From Isochrysis galbana (lineage: Eukaryota; Haptophyta; Isochrysidales; Isochrysidaceae), in assembly GCA_018136815.1 (NCBI GenBank), contig CM030936.1, positions 5,431,774 to 5,495,773 on the forward strand: a stretch of 64,000 nucleotides of DNA. Direction: 5' to 3'. Below, one piece after another: positions 10,087 through 20,367 of the stretch; the stretch's first letter is position 1; each line of letters opens with the position of its first letter. Below the pieces are notes generated by a model, which was given only the letters and a program-made list of their open reading frames with translations, was not told the DNA's origin and searched no databases. Made by a program: the position numbers and the translations under genes.

Positions 10087-13000
10087 ATGGTGAGGGTCGA
10101 GCTGGGCAATGGGCTCTACAAGGAGACGGAGCAAGATGTCTCGTATGCACCACGCCCCCCCCTTCCCCCGCTCCCCCCCCCCCCCCCCCACTCCTGTTGG
10201 CACACGCAGTCCTCCGCCAAGCGAAAGTGAAAGGGAAAGGGGCAGAGTAGAAGGAATGGCACAAGGAAAGCAGCAGATAACAGGGAGCGGGAGGGCCTGT
10301 CACAGGCACAGCGCTGCGTAGCGCCGCACCGTGGCAATTGACCGGTTTCTGACTGCTGACTGATCCCACGAGAGCACACGCCAACTGCCCCCCCCACACA
10401 CACATACACGCACCTACACCTGCCCATCGCCCTGCCCCAAATCCTCACATGCATGCGTAATGCGCCCCCCCCAACTCGCACACAGTGAGGAGATGGTGAA
10501 GTCGTCGCTCTCGCTCTCTGCCTTCGAAAAGGCTGTTCCACGCTGGCTCGCCATCGGGACCAAGACATGGGGTCTGCGCATCAACTGGGTCTGCTCTCTA
10601 CTCGCTATCATCGTCCTCTGGGGCTTCGGTATCTGGTGTATCGCAGATGGCGAAGATGGCGACGTCGGCGTCAATTTTGCTCTGGCAAAATCGTGGACCA
10701 CTCAAAACTTCACGTGGCTCTACATCGGCGCTCTGGACGTGTGGTGCGTCGTTCTCCTTGTGATATGTTTCATCCCCAAGTTCGGAAAACTCCGTCTCGG
10801 AGGGGAGAATGAGCGCCCGCGCTTCGGCGACTTCACCTGGGTCGCGCTCCTTTTCACGTGCGGCGTCGCCACCGGCCTCTATTATTTCAGCGTTGCCGAG
10901 CCACTCTACTTCTACCGTCAGGATGCTAGCTCGAAAGGCTACGTGGGAGCGTATGACTATGACATCAAGAAGGTTGCCATCTCCACGGATGCGCAGCGTG
11001 CCCAGCAGGCTATCTTCATGGCCATTTACCACTGGGGCGTCCACGGCTGGGTGCCCTTCGTCCTCACAGCGCTCGTGTGCTCCATCGTCTCCTTTCGCTG
11101 GGGCATGCCCATGACGATCCGCTCGTGCTTCTTCCCGCTCATCGGCAACCACGCCTATGGTTTCCTAGGTGATGTGATTGATGCCCTCTCAATCTCCACA
11201 ACCACCTTTGGCGTGTGCACCTCGCTCGGCCTTGGAGTTCAGCAGCTTGCCTACGGCCTTCAGTACCTCCGCAACCTTCAGGCGGAGTGCCAGCCTCAGA
11301 CCCTTTGCGAGGCATCCGGTGGCAAGTACGATCTCAACACCCACGGCCCCACCTCGTGCATCAACATGCCCGCTGGTGCGGCGCTTAAGACATGCAAGCT
11401 CACATACCTCAGCGACGAGAACCTCAAGGACACCCAGTATACTATCATCTGGATCCTCACGCTCGGTGCAACCCTTTCAGTGCTCACTGGCCTCAACAAG
11501 GGTATCGTCACATTCGCCAAGATTGCCTTCGCCTTGAGCATGGCCGTCATGGTGACCGTCTTCCTCGCAGACAACACGCCTTACCTGCTCAATGTGATCG
11601 TGCAGTCGACTGGCTACTACCTGCATTACGTTTTGCTCGTTGCATTCGACTGCAACGCATTCCAGCAGCTCTCCTACGAGCTAGCGGGCAACGACGAAAA
11701 TCTGCTTTGGGGCTCGGACCCTAGCAATCTTCTGAAGAAACTCACCGACGCTGGCGTCGCTCCGCTCACCTCTTCGGTGGATTGCGGCAACCGACCAAAC
11801 CCGTGCAGCTCCGGCATCATCTCCATGGGAATCATCGCGCAGGGTGTCGCCGCCCTGATCGCCAAGGGCATGAGCCCGGCGCAGGCCAACGCCACGGTCA
11901 ACCTTGCAATTCAGTATCCGAACGCCTCGGGCATCCCATGCGGCGTTGTTCCGGAAGGCCTCGTTTCGAATACTTCCGTTGGGCCCGATGCCGACATGCT
12001 GTCGGCCACCTCCACCATGGACTACTGGAACGGCGGTTTCCCAGCCTTTTGCCCTAAGACGCCGTTCGTCGACGTACCGACGTGGGGCGTGTGTGAGTCT
12101 CACACCTACTTCTGCGATTCCCAAGATCTATATTTTGGCGACACGTCGAAGTCGTTCATGGATTGGTGGACCGTCTTCTATTGGGCGTGGTGGGTCTCAT
12201 GGACGCCTTTCGTGGGCTTCTTCCTGGCGAAGATCTCCAAGGGCCGCACCGTCCGGGAGCTCATCCTCGGAGGCCTCTTTGCCCCGACATTGTTCATAAT
12301 CTTATGGTTCTCCATCTTTGGCGGTCTCGCCATCAAGATGCAGCGCATCGCCGAGCTAGCTCTCAACGAGAGGCCGGACTGGGAGCACGCAGCCGTCGAC
12401 TGCTCAGAACACTACTCAAGCGGCGTGCCGATCACGCCCGCCTCCAAGAAGCTGGCTAGCAAGGGCTACTATTTGCTCGCTTGCCTCCCCAAGGACACGC
12501 AGGTCTATCGGGTTGTCGAGCCGTACGGTTTGGTCACAAGCTTCCTGCAGGTGATGTTGTACATCGGTGCGGTCGTCTACTTTATCACATCATCGGATTC
12601 CGGCTCCTACGTGGATGATCTGCAGTCTGCGTCCGGCCTCTCCGAGCCGCCAATCCCCCAAAAGCTGTTTTGGTGCATCACTGAAGGTGCCGTCGCTACA
12701 GGCCTCGTGGCGACTGGCGTGGAGAGGGCCCTCCGTGCCATCTCCATAGTGATGGGACTGCCGTATACGATTGTGCTTTGCCACTTTGTGTTGGCCCTCT
12801 ACCGTGCCCTGAAGAAGGAAGTTGGCGACGTTGACATTTTGGAATCCAAGCGTTTCAATACTCAATTGCTCGACATCTTTGAGGGATTCAAGCCCGTCCG
12901 CGGCTCGCCCATCCCACCACGGAAGCACATCACCGCCATTCTCATCGGCCTCTTCTGCCCAGGCTATGCAGTCTACACCTCGATCCATCGTATGCACCCG

Positions 13001-13390
13001 ACCAGCAAGGAAGGCGGAGTACGCGAGTCCGTCGTGTATGGTGCCTTAGCCCAACTGCTTCACGTCGCCTGGATCGTTTTGATGATCTGCGAGGTGGAGT
13101 TCGAGTACGCATCCTCCATCGCGTGGCTGGCTTACCTCTTTAGGACTGTCCTCCTCATCTACTGTCGCATGACCATGCGCGTCAAGTACAACATCTGGGG
13201 TTGCTTGCTTGACGATATGTGGGCTTGCCTTGTGTGGTACCCCTTTGTCTCTGCACAACTGCACATCCATGCAGAGACGAATGGCGAGGACGCCCCCCCT
13301 TATTTTGCGGATGTCGACGCTGCCATCGCAGCAAACAACAAGCGCAAAGGAGCCACCGAAGAATTTAGGGTCGCCAAGAGTGTGGCTTGA
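10087..13390 (+). CDS. BCCT-family betaine/choline/carnitine-type transporter with PLAC8-like C-terminus
   Basis: The plasma-membrane osmolyte transporter family is recognised by the TM segment [14 protein letters not shown] and the signature block around [13 protein letters not shown], followed by [16 protein letters not shown] (near 12160-12260). About twelve hydrophobic segments are present. At about 985 residues it is well above the usual 500-700, through Cys-containing external loops (about 11280-11400 and 11740-12130) and a long tail. I infer a 56-nt first exon (10087-10142) joined to 10486, removing a 343-nt pyrimidine-rich intron with frame kept; the simpler alternative starts at 10493. 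The tail has [16 protein letters not shown]...Q...E spacing like PLAC8 domains, though most of the Cys are replaced. Substrate cannot be read from sequence; glycine betaine or DMSP-like solutes would fit the family. Confidence 0.9.
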
Positions 13391-13779
13391 GTGCTAACCT
13401 TCAATCCCAGCGTGCGACAACCCCGCAGCTGTAGCCCATTTGCACACAGCCACTTCCCCGAAAGAGGCAAGCTATGGTCGATTTGTGCGAGGCCCGCAGG
13501 CTAGCACAGCGCCCGCGCGACTCAGCGTCGCAGATGTAGCATGCTTATCTGTCCAAGGTCCGGCCGGCGCTGCGGTGAAGGGCCGGAGTAAGTCCCTCCC
13601 ATAGAGAACGTGTCAGAGTTTTCTTGTTGTCCTAGTTTAATCCTAGTGCTGAGGGACCGTGCCTTATCGGCAACGGAGCCCCTACCCCGCGATGGGGGTG
13701 TGCACGGTTGGTGCATGGCTCGTCCGGTGTATGTGGCTTGGGATGCTAGCCAACAAGACCTCTGCTTACAAGACTACAA

Positions 13780-14430
13780 TTTCTAAAGTGGTACCCCCGC
13801 CGAGAGACCACCACAACTTCTACAACCATAGCGCGCTCGACGACGCCGCTCAAGGGTACAAAAAAATTCTTGAATAGGCCTACTTCCATCACCCCCCACC
13901 GCCCTTTCCGCGCGGGCTCTCACAGACAACGCCCTTGCCCCACCCTCACTCTCCTTTCCGCTCCCCCCCTCGTTCCTTTTTGTTCGGTTTCGGGGGGTCG
14001 ACCCATGTGCCCATGTGCACTACCTTGGGTCTGGCTTCGGGGGAGGGGGGAGGCAGGCCTTTTGGTTATATATGGTTTGACGTTTTGTGCTGCTTTTTCT
14101 TGTGGGGGCCCAACTGCGAGGCTTTCCCCAAGGGTGGGTCGTGCGGGAGATCTCATCTCCCTGGTTTCCGGGCCCGCTCAAGGGTACAACACCACAACGA
14201 ATAAACTCGACAAATTCGTTGAAAATCTTTTCTTCGACTCAGCGACCGCCGACCGCGCCACACGCTCCTCCAAGTGGTGGGACCTGGACCATATGGCCAA
14301 ATCACTCAACAACTTCAGTGACAGCCACAGCCAGAACCGCCCGCACTCGATAGTTCAAGGGTGGCAAAACAACCAATCTAGCACATCGAATGACTCCAAA
14401 ATCCATCCCCCTCAGCATCTATTCTTAGAG
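13780..14430 (+). pseudogene. Coding remnant split by a SINE-like insertion
   Basis: The frame before the insertion (ending DDAAQGY) and the frame after it (QGYNTTTNKLDKFVENLFF...) are continuous if one 16-bp target copy and the intervening 312 bp are removed. The right part carries an ordinary, non-repetitive protein-like sequence rich in Asn, Ser and Asp (KWWDLDHMAKSLNNFSD). No family is recognised; a gag-type retroelement fragment or a dead host gene are both possible. 13391-13779 shows no other feature. Confidence 0.4.
13846..14189 (+). mobile_element. SINE-like family R1 insertion with 16-bp target duplications
   Basis: CCGCTCAAGGGTACAA occurs at 13846-13861 and again at 14174-14189. 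Between them lie 312 bp starting with an A-run, then the CT-rich R1 middle (CTCGTTCCTTTTTGTTCGG...GGGGTCGACCC) and the GGCAGGCCTTTTGG box shared with other copies. Long duplications of this size are typical of target-primed reverse transcription. The A-run (left) end is constant between copies while the right end varies. Confidence 0.8.
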
Positions 14431-14487
14431 GCCTCGAGGCGTTGGGACGCTCGAGGTCGTCACCCGTGTCGAATCGTCACATCATTG

Positions 14488-14690
14488 TCGGAGCGAAGCT
14501 CGTTTCCTCTTTGGAAACGAGCCGCGAAGGCGCACCGGCGGCTAGCGCGGCGCACGGTTCATCCGGGGAGCCCGGAACGGGCTCATCGGGAGAACGGGGA
14601 AGGCATATGACGTATGACGGGCATGTGAAATGGACGGGAAAGTGGCACGGAACGCGAATCGGAGGGACGGAGGACGTAGGAAAAGCAAAA
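14488..14690 (+). repeat. Dispersed repeat R4, copy 1
   Basis: About 200 bp matches 49039-49235 almost base for base, starting GTCGGAGCGA and including a small hairpin (GCTCGTTTCC...GGAAACGAGC) and the CCGGGGAGCCCGGAACGGGC motif. A roughly 40-bp R1 terminal fragment follows at 14684-14722. 14723-15420 contains poly-G tracts but no gene I can support. Confidence 0.8.
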
Positions 14691-15567
14691 CATCTAAAGA
14701 TTCCGGGCTACACACCTACTATTGACTGGGTGGCGAGAAGGCAGAAAGGGGGGGGGGGGGGAAGGGACCGGGAACGTGAGGTGACGATCCTATCGGAAGC
14801 AGAGGGAATGCGGGCGCGATATAAGGAGGGGGGGGGGGGGGAACCGGAGCGTGACGACGGGCGAGGGAGTCGCGCGGGGAAACCTAGTGTCGGGAGAAGT
14901 ACAAAGAGAGGTGTACAAACCCTCCCTACCCGCACCAGGGATGACGAATGTTTGCTGCGTGAAAGTAGTGGGTCCACAGCCGCGTGTGCGGTACGAATAT
15001 CATAAGTTTTATTTTAATATTTTGAAGCATTTAGGATTGTCATGGTCGAATCTCTTGAAACATCAAGTATCCGCTCACCCCAAACAAAAGCGCTCAAAGT
15101 GCAAAGTGCCTCACATTTGCACATGCCAACTGGCAAATATAGCGATGTGCCGGTGGTGGTTCGGAGAAGAGAATATGCGCGCGGCTCTGTCTTTGCCTCT
15201 CTGCAATAGAGGATAGAGGACGTATTTGCATCAATCAGTCCTCGGGATCTTTCCGAACTCTCGTTCTAGTTCCTGAGGGAGGTACGGCTTGGGCACGACG
15301 CCCAGCCAATCTCATCGTGTTTTCACGTCTACTAATACCAAGGGCCCGTACGAGAAGTTGTCTATGGGCCAGGGACACCAGGGCCTAGAGGCGAATCATG
15401 TCACAAAATACAAAAGGAACTCCTCCATGCTAGATGTGCTTGATATTGGTTCATGCGGTACAGGTCCGTTGAGGACCGTACTGCGTACAGACTTCGCGGG
15501 TGCAAAGCCTGACGGCTTATATATCGCCATGCCATCCAGCATCTAGTGGTCTGTCTCTCGAATATGT

Positions 15568-16152
15568 TCATGTCTCCGCGCCAGATCGCAGGGTGGGTTG
15601 CCTATGCATGCAGACATGGATTGCTGGAACAAGGGGAGGGGCAACCACAAGCACACTTTGGTCTTCGTCGGCGCAGTACGTGCATGAGCTTATGCGCGTG
15701 CGCATGCGACGTAAGAGTGCAGTAGTCGGCTGGTTGAACTCCAGCTCCATTCGACCATCTTCCAGAATAGTGAATTCGGCTGGCTCATTGAGATTCATTT
15801 TTCCAACCAAAGTAATCTGTGCAACACCACGCCCAACCCCAGACTTGTCGACGGCGCGCCGCCGGCTGAGAATACGAAGGATGAATGTTTGATGTCCAAT
15901 GAGCGGCATCTTCATCACGGCCTTGTACACCGCACCGGCCGGAGGTCCATATACACTGTCAGACTCCAGAGGCCACTTTGGCAGCCGCCTGAGTTGGCTG
16001 TAAGCTTCCAAAGGAAGCCCTCGCCCGGGGCCGACGCGTCCACTAGGGATAACGATTGATGCGCCATCGGCAGCCACACCGACGGATGGCATCGCCCCGG
16101 AGGCGACAGCGAGCGCAAGCGCGAACATGGCGAGGCGCGGTGCGCTCCGCAT
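15568..16152 (-). CDS. Unrecognised protein with signal-peptide-like N-terminus
   Basis: ATG at 16152 begins a classic signal sequence (MRSAPRLAMFALALAVASG) followed by about 150 residues of mixed composition containing LNEPAEFTILEDGRMELEF. I chose this Met rather than an earlier in-frame one (16239) because the hydrophobic core starts right after it and because a motif shared with the gene at 33760 lies 89 nt upstream. The open frame runs to 15568, but the last 20-odd residues look non-coding, so the true 3' end is probably spliced. A phase-plausible further exon lies at about 15422-15546 after a CTAG acceptor. Secreted or plastid-targeted by leader; function unknown. Confidence 0.5.
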   Translation of the reverse strand: MRSAPRLAMFALALAVASGAMPSVGVAADGASIVIPSGRVGPGRGLPLEAYSQLRRLPKWPLESDSVYGPPAGAVYKAVMKMPLIGHQTFILRILSRRRAVDKSGVGRGVAQITLVGKMNLNEPAEFTILEDGRMELEFNQPTTALLRRMRTRISSCTYCADEDQSVLVVAPPLVPAIHVCMHRQPTLRSGAET

Positions 16153-16240
16153 CGCTCGAGGGGTTCGTGCTGCGCCTCGCCCACGGCTCGCAAAGCCCCT
16201 CCGCCCTCCTCCCCCCAAATTATGAGGGCGGTGGTCCAAT

Positions 16241-16259
16241 GACGAATAGGAGTACTTTA
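16241..16259 (-). promoter_or_regulatory. Shared upstream motif (possible initiator)
   Basis: On the plus strand this reads CGAATAGGAGTACTTTA. 33811-33827, upstream of the other large minus-strand gene, matches 16 of 17 bases. Distances to the chosen ATGs are 89 and 51 nt. Confidence 0.3.
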
Positions 16260-16367
16260 CTTTAGAGGCTTGAATTTGGAATTGGGTTTTGTCAGCTGTC
16301 AGCAGCGTTTTCAGCTTCTTATTGGTGCTGGTCTGCTTTAACCTTAGTGCTGCTGGACCATCGCCCT

Positions 16368-16859
16368 CAGTGTTGGGGCAACAGCGCGCCAGCTTACACC
16401 GATGTTGGAGCTATCACTGGCGCCAGTAGCTGATGACAGCTATCGGTGGTCTGCGAGCTGGCGCCAGATCTTTGGTGGGAAGAGCTGGTCATGCCAGCTA
16501 GCGCCAGCTCTGGAGGGCAGAGGGTGGGGGAGAAAGGTCACCAATTGTAAATTATACAGTGTAAAGGGTTATTTTCCCTATTCTGGAGATGAAGCACACC
16601 CCGGCAGCTTAATGTGAACCTGAGAGATCATGTCGCGTGTGGATTCACGGTACGAATCTGGTCGGCCTCCTACGTCCGCGACGTAGGGGCTTACCATTGG
16701 CAACCCGCGGCGCCTTACTTGTATTTTTTGTTTCCTTTATTGTTTTTTTTTACATCGCTCATTATTTGCTGAGAACTGGCGAGCTGGCGCCAGTTGCCAG
16801 TTGAGATGGAACTGGCACTGGCGCCAAACACTGGTGCCAGTACTGTTGCCCCAACACTG
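16368..16859. mobile_element. Non-autonomous hAT-type element (MITE) with TIRs and 8-bp TSD
   Basis: Perfect 17-bp terminal inverted repeats CAGTGTTGGGGCAACAG bound 492 bp. The element is flanked by direct copies of ATCGCCCT at 16360-16367 and 16860-16867. An 8-bp duplication and CAG-starting termini are hAT hallmarks. Inside both ends are clusters of the palindrome CTGGCGCCAG, as expected for subterminal transposase-binding repeats. It has no transposase of its own. Confidence 0.9.
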
Positions 16860-17491
16860 ATCGCCCTCCACCATAGAGGCATCAGCATCGTAGAACGGCC
16901 CGCTTCGTGAAACGGCCGCGCCGTTCCCCATGGCTCCCACGGCCAAGCCCGAGCCTCCCTCCCAGAGATGCCCAAAGGGCACTACACTTGTGTGGGCGCG
17001 CGATGGGCGATGCACGCGCCCTCGAGCGAGCGAGCATGCGCGCTCGAGGACGTCCAAAAGGCGGTGCCCTACTGCCTACTACTGCCTACTGCAGCGAGTA
17101 CAACGTCGGCGCCAAAGCCGCCGTTGCCACGGGGCTGTTCCCTCCGGCAACACAGCACAAGGAAGGCAACCACCGCGCTGGCTGCTTGCTGCAAAGCTGC
17201 AAAGGCAAAGGCGGCACCGGAGGCGGAGGGCAAGTAGGGCGGTCAAACAGCAAACAGCAAACAGCTATTTTAACTTTGTCGCATCCGCGATCGACCTTTT
17301 TGTTTAAGAAGTTGTTTGCGTTTCTATGTCCCCTCCTTGCAGGCTAGCCACTAGCCACTAGTCACCGTCGCAGGATCCTACATTCGCCCTCTTTGGCCTC
17401 GCCTCCTTTGTCGCCTCCCTTGTCGCCTGCTTGCCCCTCACCTGGCTTACCTCCTTGCGTGCTCCTCGCGTTTTTAGGCTAAGTCGCGCGT

Positions 17492-17605
17492 TCAGGTATC
17501 GCCACCATCGCCTCGAACGCTGCGGCGAGCCCGCGGCGCGAGGGGCGCTGCCGCAGGATGCGCTGGTGGTGGGCCGTTGCCACCGCCGCCACCGCCGCCA
17601 TCGCC

Positions 17606-17636
<31 letters not shown>

Positions 17637-17930
17637 CCGCCAGCTGAACCGTAGCCGACAAATGGCCGCGACCATTCGCGCCGGAGCCTTGCCAGCTCCG
17701 CCGCCTCCTGCTGTGCGACCAGCTGCGGGTCGCCTCCGCGGATCAGAGCCTTCTTCGCCTTATAGGCCACATCAGCCAGGGCTTTGGCCTGTGCCTTGAC
17801 AAGGCGCGCCACCCTTGCCAGCAACGCCCTGGAGGCCTTGCTGCGCTCAACCGGCAGCGTCGGGACATTTCCTGCACCGCCTGCCAAGGCCGCCACCCAC
17901 CGGGCAAATATTAGCTCTGCCCCCGGTGGC
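17492..17930 (-). CDS. Possible unrecognised gene with Gly-rich tail, 5' end missing
   Basis: A minus-strand open stretch encodes an Ala/Lys/Arg-rich helical segment (ARVARLVKAQAKALADVAYK...) followed by a pure Gly run near 17590-17640 and a basic end. There is no ATG in frame before the upstream stop, so it would need an upstream exon. That exon would overlap the 5' region of the exchanger gene on the other strand. The Gly run comes from GCC repeats, so the tail could be chance. 16868-17490 otherwise holds an LTR-like opening motif at about 17278 and nothing else I can name. Confidence 0.28.
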
Positions 17931-18011
17931 GGGTGTGGTTCATGAGTCTAGAGGGCCCAGGAAGGGGGAAACTGTTGAAGTTTTCTACTCTATCTACTTT
18001 AGAGTTCCTTC

Positions 18012-20114
18012 ATGAAGAGAGAAAGCGGCTCGCCCTCACTGCTCTGCCGCCACCGGCGCCGCGCCCGCTGGCGTCTCCCTCTCCCACCGATGCAGCCCAC
18101 TACGGCACTCAGCGCGCGCCGCTTCGTGCGCAGCAGGTCAGACCGCCGCCCCCGCTCGCAGCCCGGCCTCGCCGCCTCATTCTGCGTCAGCCTCCCATCG
18201 CAATCCACCCCCGCCAACTCGTCCCCCCCCCCACCTGTGCGCAGACAGAGGCGCAAGCGGCTGCTTGCCCTGCTTGCGCCACATGTGACGGCTATCCTGT
18301 TCGGTTCGACGGCCGTGGCGTGGGCATTAAGCTTGCCGTCTATCGACGATGCAACCGAGACCTCTTTGAGCCATCACCACGTGATCCGCTCCCTACATGA
18401 GTATGAGGCCGGCACCTGCGACTCATATCTCAACACGCATTATCAGGTGTGAGGGAGCACATCGCAACCCTGGCGGCCGTCTGGTGTTCTGCTGCAGCAT
18501 TAAAAATACTCGCTTGACCGTGAGGCGGACAGGAGGTTTTGACGAGGCGTCAAATGCGTGTACCCACGGGCAAGACCACTGTGTGCACACCGTGATACAC
18601 ACATTACAAATCAACGATGAGCTCCCTGACACCCGTGCCCTGAAACTGATGCAGGTCTTGGCAGTGTGCATGCTGCTATGGGGAGTATTCTATATGTTCT
18701 GGGCTCTCGCAATCGTGTGCGACGACTACTTTGTTTCCTCGCTTGAAGATATCTCGCAAGCATTGAGCTTGTCACCAGGTGAGGGTGTAGTACTTCGCCA
18801 TGGGTTAGAGCCTCCATCCAAATACCAGTCGCGCATTGGCAGCCTATAGGCTCCATCCAAACACCAGTCGCGCATTGGCGACCTATAGGCATCTAGAACC
18901 GAGTTTGCACAGGCGATTCGTCTTGCATCAACCGAACCCAGTGTGCGCTGATGTACACCTTGAAAGATGCCCAAATGATACCCTCGTCTTCAGATGTAGC
19001 TGGGGCGACTTTCATGGCAGCTGGGTCATCGGCACCAGAACTCTTCACATCGGTAATGGGTGTGTTCGCTGTCAAGAATGACGTGGGTGTCGGCACTATT
19101 GTTGGTTCCGCTGTATTCAATCTATGCTGCATCATCGGAGGCACCGCTTTGTTCACACCCATTGTCTTGGTTATCGATTGGAAGCCGATCACCCGCGATT
19201 CAGTGTTTTATCTCATTGCTATCATCATGATGATCACTTCGTTGCGCGATGGTGAGGTTGACCTGCTGGAGTCATCGTTGTTGATCTGTGCTTACGCCGG
19301 CTACGTGGTATTTATGTATCACAACCAGACAGCGATGGAGGTGTTCGGTCGGTGTGTCGGCGAGGATGGACGCCAACTCAATGACGAGGAAAACAAGAAA
19401 GATGAGGAGGGTGAGGAAGAGGAAGAGGAGCAAGACTCTCCTATCGCTCAGGCAATCGCTCGACCACTTTTCCTCATGTTCGAGGCCACCATTCCGAACT
19501 GTTCGTTGGAGCGAAATAAAGGGCGTCACCTAACAACATTCTTCATGTCGGTTTTGTGGATTGGCATTCTTTCCTACTTCATGGTAACCTGGGCATCGAA
19601 GCTAGGTTGCATTTGGGGGATCCATCCAGCAGTGATGGGGATCACGGTTCTCGCCGCAGGGACATCCGTCCCCGACGCGATTGGGTCTCTGCTGGTCGCT
19701 CGAGATGGTCATGGCGACATGGCCGTCTCGAACGCGATAGGCTCCAATGTTTTTGACATACTTCTTGGTCTGGGGCTTCCGTGGCTCTTTTCCAATGCCA
19801 TATTTGGGGTGAGCGTCCCAGTTGATGCCACAGGCATTGTACCTTTCACCATTATTTTGCTCTCCACGTTGGCAATGATCTATGGGGCAACTTTCTTGGG
19901 AGGATTCAGGTGCGCCGACAACTTTCAGTCATTTGTCGCCTGATATGTTCTCACACTGATTTCAGCCGAGCTGACCACACCCTCCCAATGCCACTATTCG
20001 TCTCGCAGGTTAACCAAGCCTCTTGGGGCCTTCTTCTTCACGTTATACTTTGCTTTTGTAGCCTGGGCGCTCTTGCGAGAGTTTGGGAAGCTGCCCGAGT
20101 GGATGGGCGCTTGA
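18012..20114 (+). CDS. K+-dependent Na+/Ca2+ exchanger (NCKX/SLC24-type)
   Basis: A membrane antiporter that exports Ca2+ and K+ in exchange for Na+. Inferred exons: 18012-18446, about 18547-18778, 18994-19909 and 20009-20114. The alpha-1 repeat (GATFMAAGSSAPELFTS) and alpha-2 repeat (GITVLAAGTSVPDAIGS, then AIGSNVFDILLG) are intact. The Asp after GSNVF, linked to K+ dependence in this family, is present. An acidic cytoplasmic loop (EEEEEEEQD, about 19385-19440) separates the halves, as is usual. Exon 2 ends in ALAIVCDDYFVSSLE, the conserved run-in to alpha-1, and the last exon supplies the final TM helix. The start of exon 2 is the least certain junction; the first ATG could also be 18090. 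Intron 2 contains a roughly 37-bp tandem duplication. Confidence 0.9.
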
Positions 20115-20367
20115 TCCTGATGATTGTTGTCGATGGTCATGGATTTTTTTCTGCCGACGTGGCGTATCGATTAAATCGTGCTTAGAGCCTCAAGTGATAC
20201 GCAAGAAGGACGGGAGTGTCGTGTGTCGGGTGACGTTACCCTCCGACCGATGCGGAGGTTTTCTCCCTATCTCTATGACAAAAGCTTCAATCTATCTGTA
20301 CAATGGGATTCGGGATTCGTATGGCACACATCAAAAAAAAACTTTGTCATATTCGCGCCCATGGGCG

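Noticed and set aside
17560..17660. Poly-Ala and poly-Arg frames around 17.6 kb
   Set aside because: Products of a GCC trinucleotide tract, with no supporting context.
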